From CAVWQV01 sp963757115 (GTDB taxonomy: Bacteria; Pseudomonadota; Alphaproteobacteria; Acetobacterales; Acetobacteraceae): 64,000 bases of DNA. The notes under the pieces are model-generated. The model did no database searches. It worked only from the letters and a program-made list of their open reading frames with translations, and was not told where the DNA came from. The DNA lies in the NCBI GenBank assembly GCA_963757115.1, contig CAVWQV010000001.1, positions 372,001-436,000 of the forward strand, in the 5' to 3' direction. Position numbers and translations under genes: made by a program. Below, piece by piece: positions 50,577 through 58,616 of this stretch. How positions within the stretch are numbered: the stretch's first letter is position 1; each line of letters begins with the position of its first letter.

Positions 50577-50715
50577 CGAGCTCTAACCTTTCAAAAGACC
50601 GGGGCGAAGCGTCTTTCCGACCTCGTTCGCCCGGGCAAACGCCCCGTGTCGATACGAATTAGCATCAACCAGGTTCACAGCGTTACACAAAAGTGAATCG
50701 AGCGAAAGTCAACGG

Positions 50716-51207
50716 GTGATGATCCTGATCGCCATTGGGGCGAACCTGCCCGACGCGGAAGGGCGGACGCCATTGGAGACATGCCGTTACGCCCCCGCGT
50801 CGCTTTCCGCCATCCCAGGGCTCACGCTGACCGCCATATCGCGCTGGTTTGTCACTGCCCCCGACCCACCCAGCGACCAGCCGGACTATGTCAACGGGGT
50901 CGCCCGGATGGCTGGCGAGGCCATGCCAGATGTCCTGCTCGCCCATCTGCAGGCGCTTGAGGCCCGGTCCGGGCGCAAACGCGCCGAACCGGATGCGGCC
51001 CGCCCGCTTGATCTCGACATCATCGCAATGGGCGACCTTCTGCGCCCCGCGCCCGACCCCATCCTGCCCCACCCGCGGGCGCATCTGCGCCGCTTTGTAC
51101 TGATGCCGCTCGCCGACGTCGCACCCGGCTGGGTCCATCCGGTTCTCGGCCGCTCGGTCGAAGAGCTGCTTGCCGGGCTCCCGCCAAGCCCCATTCGGCT
51201 CGCTTGA
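50716..51207 (+). CDS. folK: 2-amino-4-hydroxy-6-hydroxymethyldihydropteridine pyrophosphokinase
   Basis: About 163 residues. HPPK transfers pyrophosphate from ATP to the pterin in folate synthesis. The signature PDAARPLDLDIIAMGD carries the two magnesium-binding aspartates. The N-terminal IAIGANLP and the C-terminal LPHPRAHLRRFVLMPLADVAPGWVHP match the family. The start is GTG 50716 or ATG 50719. It is the first gene of the plus-strand folK-rpoZ-rsh-acpS-lepB-rnc-era run. Confidence 0.93.
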   Translation: MMILIAIGANLPDAEGRTPLETCRYAPASLSAIPGLTLTAISRWFVTAPDPPSDQPDYVNGVARMAGEAMPDVLLAHLQALEARSGRKRAEPDAARPLDLDIIAMGDLLRPAPDPILPHPRAHLRRFVLMPLADVAPGWVHPVLGRSVEELLAGLPPSPIRLA

Positions 51208-51287
51208 CGGCGAAGCAACTTGCATTGCCCGGCTCGGTTGCCTAAATCCGGGGCTTGCCTGAGAGCTAAGTCTGGAGGCGGAAGCGC

Positions 51288-51695
51288 ATGGCGCGCGTCA
51301 CGGTCGAAGATTGCGTCCAAAAAGTTCCGAACCGGTTCGAGTTGGTGCTGCTCGCTGCCCAGCGGGCGCGTAACATCAGCCGCGGTGAGGAACTCACCAT
51401 CGACCGGGATGACGACAAGAACCCGGTGGTCGCCTTGCGGGAGATCGCCGAGGAGACAGTCGAGCTGCCCGCGCTGGAGCAGGACCTGGTCAAGTCCTTG
51501 GCGCGCGCGCCGGAGCCCGAGCCCGCCGACGAGGAGGTTCTCGATCTTATCCCGACGGACCAGAACATTTTCGGGCTGCAAGACGTCACCGCCGAGGAAG
51601 AAGCCGCCGGTTTGCCCGTCGAGGGCGAGGATATGTCGCCCGAAGACCTGGAGGCGGCCATCGAGGCGGAACTCGGCGGCCGGCCGCGGCGCTAG
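51288..51695 (+). CDS. rpoZ: DNA-directed RNA polymerase omega subunit
   Basis: 135 residues. The N-terminal ARVTVEDCVQKVPNRFELVLLAAQRARNISRG is the conserved omega core that clamps the beta-prime C-terminus. The acidic tail (DVTAEEEAAGLPVEGEDMSPEDLEAA) is long, as often in alphaproteobacteria. The rpoZ-rsh pairing is conserved; here the rsh ATG follows six bases after the rpoZ stop, and omega is known to be needed for ppGpp response of RNA polymerase in some bacteria. Confidence 0.96.
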   Translation: MARVTVEDCVQKVPNRFELVLLAAQRARNISRGEELTIDRDDDKNPVVALREIAEETVELPALEQDLVKSLARAPEPEPADEEVLDLIPTDQNIFGLQDVTAEEEAAGLPVEGEDMSPEDLEAAIEAELGGRPRR

Positions 51696-51701
51696 CGGGC
51701 A

Positions 51702-53972
51702 ATGAGCCAGGGCGCGCGGGAACGATCGGTTCCGGCGCCCGCCACCGCGCCGGATGGTTCCGGGGCGGCATCCCCCGCCTCAGCGGAAATGGCCGCGCCG
51801 AGCGATCTCGCGCGGGCGGTGCGGCGCTACGACCCCAAGGCTGACGTCGCGCTGATCGATGGTGCGTATTCGCTGGCCCGCACGGCCCACGAGACGCAGA
51901 AGCGGGACAACGGCGACCCCTACATCACGCATCCTCTCGCGGTCGCGGACATCCTGGCCGGCTACCGCCTGGACGCCGCGAGCATCGCCACCGGCCTGCT
52001 GCACGATGTGATCGAGGATACGCCGGTCAAGCTTCCCGAGATCGAACGCCGCTTCGGCCGCACAGGTGGCGGGCCTGGTCGATGGCGTGACGAAGCTCAC
52101 CCGGCTCGAGCTGCAATCCGATCGCACGAAGCAGGCGGAGAACTTCCGCAAGCTTGTCCTCGCGATCAGCAAGGATATTCGGTACTGCTGGTCAAGCTGG
52201 CCGACCGGCTGCACAACATGCGAACCCTGCACTTACGTGCAGGATCCCGAGCGGCGCAAACGAATTGCCCGCGAAACGATGGAGATCTATGCCCCGCTTT
52301 CCGAGCGCATCGGCATGGAAGCGGTAAAGGTCGAGCTGCAGAACCTCGCCTTCGCGCAGCTCGATCCCGAAGCGCGCGACATGATCCAGGCGCGCCTCAA
52401 CTTCCTGCGCGGGCAGGGGTTGGACGTGATCGATGAGGTCGGCGCCGAGCTGACGCGCGTCTGCGAGGAAGCGGGCGTCCACGTGCTGGAGGTCACCGGG
52501 CGCGAAAAGTCGCTGTATTCTATCTGGCGGAAGATGCAGCGTCGAAACGTGGCGTTCGAGCAGCTGTCGGACATCATGGCGTTCCGCGTTGTGGTGCCGA
52601 CACAAGGAAGCGTGCTATGCGGCGCTTGGCGCCGTGCATTCGGCCTATCCGGTCATCGCCGGGCGTTTCAAGGACTACATCTCGACGCCGAAGTCGAACG
52701 ACTACCAAAGCCTGCACACCGGCGTGACCTTGCGTGGGCCGCGCAACCAGAAGATCGAGATTCAGATCCGCACCGCGGACATGCACCATCTCGCGGAGAA
52801 CGGTGTCGCCGCCCATTGGGGCTACAAGCAGGATGAGGCGGATGTGACGGACATCCAGCGATTCCGCTGGGTGCAGGATCTTCTGGAAATCGTCGAGAAC
52901 TCGTCGGAGCCGGACGACTTCCTCGAGAATACGAAGCTCGAGCTGTACCAGGATCAGGTCTTCTGCTTCACGCCGAAGGGGCAGCTTATCGCCTTGCCGC
53001 GCGGGGCGACGCCGGTGGACTTCGCCTATGCCGTGCACAGCCAGGTGGGCGATTGCTGCGTCGGCGCCAAGGTGAACGGGCGGCTCGTCCCGCTCCGCCA
53101 CGTTCTCCAGAACGGCGATCAGGTCGAGATCATGACGGCACGCGGCGGTACGCCGTCGCCGCAATGGGAACGCTTCGTCGTCACCGGCAAGGCGAGGGCG
53201 CGCATCCGGCGCTTCATCCATCAGCGTCAACGCCAGCAATATCGTCGACGCCGGCCACGCCGAACTGACCAAAGCGTTCCGCCAGGAAGGCGTGGACGGC
53301 ACGGAGAAGGTTTTGGCGCCGGCGCTGAAGGCGCTCAAGCAGGCCTCGCTCGACGACCTTTACCTCGCGGTCGGCAACGGCAACATCGGGCCGAGGGAGG
53401 TCGTGCACGCCGTTTACCCCGAGTTGCGGCAAGCGCCGCGCGCGCCCCGCATGGTGCCGACCTTGCCGCCGCGGCCGAACACGCTCCCGTCGGGAGCGCG
53501 CGAGGCGATGCCGATCACCGGCCTGGTGGCCGGCATGTCGGTGCATTATGCGGGCTGTTGCCATCCGATCCCCGGCGATCCGATTGTCGGCATTGTCACC
53601 ACTGGCAAGGGCGTCACCATCCACACCCGGGACTGCCAGACGCTCGCGAGTTTCGCGGGCACGCCGGAGCGATTCATCGACGTTGACTGGGATCTGGACG
53701 TGCTGGCCGACAAAAGGGGCGGGGCAAAGGGCGGCTACACCGGCCGGATCAGCGTGATCGCGGCCAACGAACTAGGCGCGCTCGCGAGCGTCACCAACGC
53801 GATATCCAAGCACGAGGGGGCGATCAACAATCTCAAGATCGTCAACCGCCAGCAGGACTTCTTCGAAGTGCTGGTGGATGTGGACGTACGCGACCTAAAG
53901 CACCTGTCCAACGTAATCGCCGGCTTGCGCGGGGCCACTGGGGTCAGCCAGGTCGATCGCGCGCGCGGTTGA
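51702..53972 (+). CDS. bifunctional (p)ppGpp synthetase/hydrolase (Rsh), five single-base breaks
   Basis: About 755 residues after corrections: extra base near 52062, missing G near 52183, extra T near 52237, extra base near 52592 and extra C near 53240. Domains in order are the HD hydrolase (HTRTAHETQKR-like start, HP, GLLHDVIEDTP with the HD pair), the synthetase (GRFKDYISTPKSNDYQSLHTGV, IEIQIRTADMHHLAE), TGS (VFCFTPKGQLIALPRGATPVDFAYAVHS), a zinc-finger/helical part (HYAGCCHPIPGDPIVGI) and a C-terminal ACT (ELGALASVTNAIS). The HD residues are intact, so it should be bifunctional, like alphaproteobacterial Rsh/SpoT. The density of breaks is the highest in the window. Confidence 0.9.
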
Positions 53973-53975
53973 CCG

Positions 53976-54395
53976 TTGATCCTCGGGATCGGCTCCGACA
54001 TCTGTGACGTCCGGCGGATCGAGCGGGTGATCGATCGGCACGGCGCGAGGTTCGTGGAACGCATCTTCACGACGACCGAACGGGCGAAGGCCGAAGGCCG
54101 CGTTGCCAGCTTGCAGGCGGCCACCTTAGCCAAGCGGTTCGCGGCCAAGGAAGCGGCCGCCAAGGCGCTCGGCACTGGGTTCAGGCAGGGTGTGTTCTTC
54201 TCCGATCTCGGCGTCGTCAATCTGCCCAGCGGTCAGCCGACCTTGCGCATGACCGGGGGTGCCGCGGCCCGGCTCGCGGCCCTCACGCCGTCCGGGATGC
54301 AGGCCGCGGTCGCCTTGACGATGACGGACGAATACCCCTACGCCTACGCCCACGTGATCATCTCGGCTGTGCCCATCTCGCCTGGGCTCGCTTGA
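53976..54395 (+). CDS. acpS: holo-[acyl-carrier-protein] synthase
   Basis: A 139-residue phosphopantetheinyl transferase. Magnesium ligands are Asp8 (ILGIGSDICDVRRIE) and Glu59 (KRFAAKEAAAKALGTG). It activates the acyl carrier protein for fatty acid synthesis. The start is a TTG at 53976, four bases after rsh. The usual alphaproteobacterial neighbour pdxJ is absent between rsh and acpS. The C-terminal eight residues after AHVIISA are non-conserved. Confidence 0.95.
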   Translation: MILGIGSDICDVRRIERVIDRHGARFVERIFTTTERAKAEGRVASLQAATLAKRFAAKEAAAKALGTGFRQGVFFSDLGVVNLPSGQPTLRMTGGAAARLAALTPSGMQAAVALTMTDEYPYAYAHVIISAVPISPGLA

Positions 54396-54424
54396 GTGGT
54401 GGCCGGCGCCTGACAGGAGCGTGA

Positions 54425-55219
54425 ATGAGGTTGAACCGCCGCAACTCGCGGCCCGCGACGTCTTCGAGTCCTCCGAGGAAAGGCGCGGTCAAGCGGTCGG
54501 GCGGACTGCTCGAGAACGTAAAGACCATCGTCTATGCCGGGCTGATCGCGGTCGGCATACGCACAGTTCTGTTCGAGCCGTTCAATATTCCTTCGGGCAG
54601 CATGATCCCCACGTTGCTCGTCGGCGATTACCTGTTCGTCGCCAAGTATAGCTATGGATATTCTCGGTTCTCACTGCCGTTCTCGCCGCCGTTGTTCACG
54701 GGGCGCATCTTCGGCCGGTTGCCGGATCGCGGCGACGTGGCGGTGTTCAAGCTCCCGCGCGACACCAGCACCGATTACATCAAGCGCATCATCGGACTGC
54801 CGGGGGATCGGGTTCAGGTGCGGGCAGGCCAGCTTTACATCAACGGCAAGGAGGTGCCGCGGGAGCCCGCCGGTGATTGCGTCGCTGATGATAGCGGCGT
54901 GCGCGTGGTCCAGCCCCGCTACCTCGAAACACTGCCAAACGGGGTGAAGCACTATATCTGCAAGGCGACCGACGAGGGCGAGGCAAACAATACGCAGGAG
55001 TTCCTCGTGCCGCCCGACCGCATCTTCGCCATGGGCGACAATCGGGACAACAGTCTCGATAGCCGTTTCATGAATGGAGTGGGCTACGTGCCGCTCGAAA
55101 ATCTAGTCGGCCGCGCCGAATTCATCTTCTTCTCCATCGATGCCGAGCAGCCTTGGTGGGCGGTGTGGGCCTGGCCGGTCGAGGTGCGCTGGGATCGGCT
55201 GTTCACGGCTATTCATTGA
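54425..55219 (+). CDS. lepB: signal peptidase I
   Basis: 264 residues. An N-terminal membrane anchor (TIVYAGLIAVGIRTVLFEPFN) leads into the catalytic region. Ser59 in IPSGSMIPTLLVGDY and Lys120 in DYIKRIIGLPGDRV form the Ser-Lys dyad. GDNRDNSLDSRF is the conserved box E. It removes signal peptides at the periplasmic face. A basic 25-residue leader precedes the anchor. Its TGA overlaps the TTG start of rnc. Confidence 0.96.
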   Translation: MRLNRRNSRPATSSSPPRKGAVKRSGGLLENVKTIVYAGLIAVGIRTVLFEPFNIPSGSMIPTLLVGDYLFVAKYSYGYSRFSLPFSPPLFTGRIFGRLPDRGDVAVFKLPRDTSTDYIKRIIGLPGDRVQVRAGQLYINGKEVPREPAGDCVADDSGVRVVQPRYLETLPNGVKHYICKATDEGEANNTQEFLVPPDRIFAMGDNRDNSLDSRFMNGVGYVPLENLVGRAEFIFFSIDAEQPWWAVWAWPVEVRWDRLFTAIH

Positions 55220-55905
55220 GCCCAGAGGGAACGCAGACGGGCGGCCTCGAGGCCGTGCTCGGCCACCGTTTCGCGCGACCCGAACTCTTGAGCGAGGCAC
55301 TCACCCACCGCTCGGCGTTACAGGCGCGGAGGGGCCGCGGCGTTTCCAACGAAAGGTTGGAGTTCATCGGTGATCGGGTGCTCGGGCTCGTCATCGCCGA
55401 GTGGCTCGCCGAGCGCTTTCCGGGCGAGCATGAAGGTCAACTCGGCCCCCGGCTCGCCCATCTCGTCTCCCAGCCGGTCCTTGCGACGATCGCCGAAGCG
55501 GTCGGGCTTGGAACAGCCATCTCGGCGGGCGAAGGAGAAGCGCGGGCGGGGGTGAAGCGGCGCGCGACGGTGCTGGCCGACGCGTTGGAGGCGACGATCG
55601 GCGCGCTCTATTTCGACGGCGGCCTCGATGCGGCGCGCGGCTTTGTCCGGAGCGCGTGGAACGATGCCGTCACCGGCCAGCCGAAGCCTCCGACCAACGC
55701 CAAATCCGATCTGCAGGAGTGGGCGCTCGCGCGCGGGCTGCCGTTGCCGAGATACGAACTGGCAGAGCGATGCGGGCCTCCGCACGAGCCTCGCTTCTTG
55801 ATCACCGTCAGCCTGGCCGGGATGACAGGACGGGGCGAGGCCGGAAGCAAGCGGTCAGCCGAGCAGGCCGCTGCCGCCGACCTTCTTGCGGCGCTGACTG
55901 CGTGA
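55216..55905 (+). CDS. rnc: ribonuclease III
   Basis: 229 residues. The RNase III signature NERLEFIGDRVLGLVIAEWL is at residues 45-64 with the catalytic acidic residues. The C-terminal double-stranded RNA-binding domain starts near DLQEWALARGLPLPRYEL. I choose the TTG at 55216, which overlaps the lepB stop (TTGA); in-frame starts within lepB would add non-conserved sequence. It processes rRNA precursors and regulatory duplexes. The lepB-rnc-era order is conserved. Confidence 0.95.
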   Translation: MSPEGTQTGGLEAVLGHRFARPELLSEALTHRSALQARRGRGVSNERLEFIGDRVLGLVIAEWLAERFPGEHEGQLGPRLAHLVSQPVLATIAEAVGLGTAISAGEGEARAGVKRRATVLADALEATIGALYFDGGLDAARGFVRSAWNDAVTGQPKPPTNAKSDLQEWALARGLPLPRYELAERCGPPHEPRFLITVSLAGMTGRGEAGSKRSAEQAAAADLLAALTA

Positions 55906-56795
55906 CCAGTCGCTGCGGCTTCGTCGCGATCGTGGGGGCGCCGAATGCGGGTAAGTCCACGCTGCTCAATCGGCTGACCGGCGCCAAACTGTCCATTGTT
56001 TCGCCGAAGGCGCAGACCACCCGTTTTCGCGTGCTCGGCATCCTCCAGCGGGGCGAAAGTCAGATCCTGCTGGTCGACACGCCCGGCATCTTCCGCCCGC
56101 GGCGGAAGCTCGACCGCGCAATGGTCGCCGCCGCCTGGACAGGGGCGCAGGATGCGGATCTCGTTCTGCTGCTGGTCGATGCGAAGGCCGGGGCGACGGA
56201 GGAGGTGCGCGCGATCGTCGGTAGGCTGGCCGAAGCCGGCCGCCGGGTATGGCTTGGGCTCAACAAGGTAGATCTAGTGGCTCCGCCGCGACTGCTGCCA
56301 CTGACCGCGGCGCTCGCGGCACAGGCGCCGTTCGAGGCAACCTTCATGGTGAGTGCCGCGACCGGGGATGGGTTGGACCGGCTGCAGGACGCGCTGGCCG
56401 CGGCGATGCCGGAAGGGCCGCATCTTTATCCGGACGACGACCTGACCGACCTGCCCGATCGACTGCTCGCGGCCGAGATTGTGCGCGAGCAGGTGTTCCT
56501 GCAGACCCATGAGGAGGTGCCGTACGGTGCCACCGTGGAGACCGAGAACTGGCAGGAGCGTAAGGATGGCTCGGTGCGGATCGAGGCTACGATCTATGTC
56601 GCCCGAGCCGGCCACAAGGCCATCCTGATCGGCGAGAAAGGCGCCCGCATCAAAGCGATCGGCGCTCGCGCGCGCGCCGACCTCGCGCGATTGCTGGAGC
56701 GCCCGGTGCATCTGTTCCTGAACGTGAAGGAACGCGCGCGGTGGGACGAGGAACGGGCTCGGCTGCTTGCAATCGGCCTGGACGATCCGGGCTGA
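55902..56795 (+). CDS. era: GTPase Era
   Basis: 297 residues. G1 is GAPNAGKS at 12-19, G3 DTPGI at 59-63 and G4 NKVD near 121. The C-terminal KH domain contains VRIEATIYVARAGHKAILIGEKGARIKAIG. Era binds the 3' end of 16S rRNA in 30S assembly. The GTG at 55902 overlaps the rnc stop (GTGA). An inverted repeat 4 bp after its stop likely terminates transcription. Confidence 0.96.
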   Translation: MTSRCGFVAIVGAPNAGKSTLLNRLTGAKLSIVSPKAQTTRFRVLGILQRGESQILLVDTPGIFRPRRKLDRAMVAAAWTGAQDADLVLLLVDAKAGATEEVRAIVGRLAEAGRRVWLGLNKVDLVAPPRLLPLTAALAAQAPFEATFMVSAATGDGLDRLQDALAAAMPEGPHLYPDDDLTDLPDRLLAAEIVREQVFLQTHEEVPYGATVETENWQERKDGSVRIEATIYVARAGHKAILIGEKGARIKAIGARARADLARLLERPVHLFLNVKERARWDEERARLLAIGLDDPG

Positions 56796-56798
56796 GAC

Positions 56799-56820
56799 GG
56801 GCGGGGATCTGTCCCCGCCC
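56799..56820. terminator. bidirectional hairpin between era and the DUF883-like gene
   Basis: GGGCGGGGA-tctg-TCCCCGCCC is a perfect 9-bp GC-rich stem directly after the era stop and before the 3' end of the convergent gene at 56839. There is no long T-tract, so it may be a weak intrinsic terminator or an mRNA-end stabiliser serving both genes. Confidence 0.55.
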
Positions 56821-56838
56821 TAAATCCGGGATCGCCGG

Positions 56839-57231
56839 TCAGCGACGGCCCAGCAAGATTCCGAGGGCGAAGCAAATCGCTCCGGTAGTCAGGACGGCCA
56901 CGAGCGGCTGTTCGCGCACGAAATGCATTGCCTGATCGACCGCTCCCGCACCTTGCCGCGCAATGTGCTGGGTCGCGCCCCCCGTCATTTGCGAGACCAA
57001 CTCGGCCGCGCGTCCGGCCGCTTCCCGGGCCTGACCGGAAACCTTGCTCGCGAAGTCGGAAACCCCCGCGGTTGCGCTTTTGGCGCTCTCCGAACTTTCC
57101 GTGGGCGCGCCGGCCTTGTTGCCGGTCGCCGAGGCAGACGCCATCTGCCCTGGTGCAGGTTCCGTGGCCGCATCCTTGCTGTGGGCCGCAAGCGCGGGTC
57201 CCGCGCCGCCGGGGGTGGGCGTGTCACTCAT
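56839..57231 (-). CDS. DUF883/YqjD-like small membrane-anchored protein
   Basis: 130 residues. A disordered Ala/Ser/Pro/Thr N-terminal half is followed by an amphipathic helix (SDFASKVSGQAREAAGRAAELV). A C-terminal membrane segment ends in the typical glycine-zipper tail PLVAVLTTGAICFALGILLGRR. This is the layout of ElaB/YgaM/YqjD proteins, which tether ribosomes to the inner membrane in stationary phase in E. coli. Function here is by family resemblance only. Confidence 0.72.
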   Translation of the reverse strand: MSDTPTPGGAGPALAAHSKDAATEPAPGQMASASATGNKAGAPTESSESAKSATAGVSDFASKVSGQAREAAGRAAELVSQMTGGATQHIARQGAGAVDQAMHFVREQPLVAVLTTGAICFALGILLGRR

Positions 57232-57386
57232 CTGGTTTGCTCCCGTTCATTACGCAATGGTGCAACGCGCCTTCCGTCGGCTGGTCGCATCGGGCGGCCC
57301 GTGGCCGGCCGATTTGCCCGGATCGGGTTTGTTTCCTGCCGGATTTGCGCGACACTGCGGGCAAGAACGAACATCAAGGGGAAGAT

Positions 57387-57814
57387 ATGAGCGGTTCGAA
57401 CACGGGCGCCTGCTTCTGCGGCGCGGTCGAGATCAGGGTCAACGGTCAGCCCAACGCGATGGGCTACTGCCATTGCCGGTCATGCCGGTCCTGGTCGGGG
57501 GGCCCGGTGAACGCCTTCACGCTATGGCCCACGGATGCCGTGGAGGTAACCAAGGGTGCGGAGAACATTGCGACCTACCATAAGACGGACCTGAGCCATC
57601 GGCAGTATTGCCGGTTGTGCGGCGGCCACCTGATGACGGCGCACCCGCCGCTGCAGATGATCGACGTATTCGCCGCGACCATTCCGGGAGTGACGTTCGC
57701 GCCGCAAGTGCACGTCAACTACGCCGAGACCGTGCTGCCCATCAGGATGGGCTGCCAAAGATGAAGGATTTCCCGGCGGAGTTCGGCGGCTCCGGCGAGG
57801 TGGTTCCGGAATAG
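57387..57814 (+). CDS. GFA (glutathione-dependent formaldehyde-activating-like) family protein, one frameshift
   Basis: About 142 residues when a missing G near 57747 is restored (IRDGLPKMKDFPAEFGGSGEV). Without it the frame ends at 57764 and loses the conserved tail. Zinc-binding cysteines are 9 and 11 (CFC), 28, 30 and 33 (CHCRSC) and 75 and 78 (CRLCGG), the typical Mss4-like pattern. The ATG at 57387 follows AAGGGGAAG. Most GFA-family members have no proven activity, and a role in formaldehyde metabolism is not established. Confidence 0.8.
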
Positions 57815-57860
57815 GCTATCTGACCTTGGCTGCCGGGTTTGGTCGGGAGCTGCTGAGGGC

Positions 57861-58602
57861 TTGAGCTTGGAGTGGGAAGCGCCCGCGGTCGTGCTAGAGG
57901 CGCGGCCGTACGGCGAAGGCGACCTGGTCGCGACCGTGGCGACCCGCGAGCACGGCGTCTATCGCGGCCTCGCGCGCGGCGGGGCCGGGCGGGGAAGGGC
58001 AGCCATCTGGCAGGCGGGCAATCTCGTGCAGGCGCGCTGGGTGGCCCGCCTGGCGGACCAGCTCGGCACCGTGACGGTCGAGTTGGTGCATCCGGGCGCC
58101 GCGCGGGCCATGGATGAGCCGGTGGCGCTCGCGATGCTGTCCTCCGTTTGCGCCGTGGCGGCGGGCGCGTTGCCGGAGCGCGAGCCGCACCCGCGCGTGT
58201 TCGATGGCGTGGTCCACTTGCTGTTGCGTGCGCCGGAAGGCGCGATACTGCTGCCGGAGCTGGTGCGCTGGGAAGCGGTGCTGCTGGCGGAGCTCGGTTA
58301 CGGCCTCGACCTGTCGCGGTGTGCGGTTTCCGGCGCAACCGTTGGGCTCGCATGGGTCTCGCCGCGTACCGGGCGCGCGGTGAGCGATGCGGCGGCGGGG
58401 GCGTGGCGTGCCCGCCTGCTGCCGCTGCCCGCGTTCCTCGTGGGTGACGGTCCTGCAACGCCGGCCGGGTGGCGGGATGGGCTGCGCCTCACTGGGCATT
58501 TCCTGACTTCGCGATGCTTTCGGACACACGCACCGTCCGCTACCGGCGGCGCGCCGGATGCTGTACGACCGCGTGGAAACGCTGGCCGCTTCGTCGGCCT
58601 GA
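57861..58602 (+). CDS. recO: DNA repair protein RecO, one frameshift
   Basis: About 246 residues after removing one T near 58510, which gives FLTRDAFGHTHRPLPAARRML and a normal TGA at 58602. RecO loads RecA through RecFOR. The N-terminal OB-fold is EAPAVVLEARPYGEGDLVATVAT, and the helical part includes DGVVHLLLRAPEGAILLPELVRWEAVLLAELGYGLDL. The zinc-binding cysteine set is reduced to CAVSG only. Uncorrected, the frame runs into parC and mimics a 990-residue fusion. The start is a TTG at 57861. Confidence 0.9.
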
Positions 58603-58616
58603 CAACCGGAGCGGCG

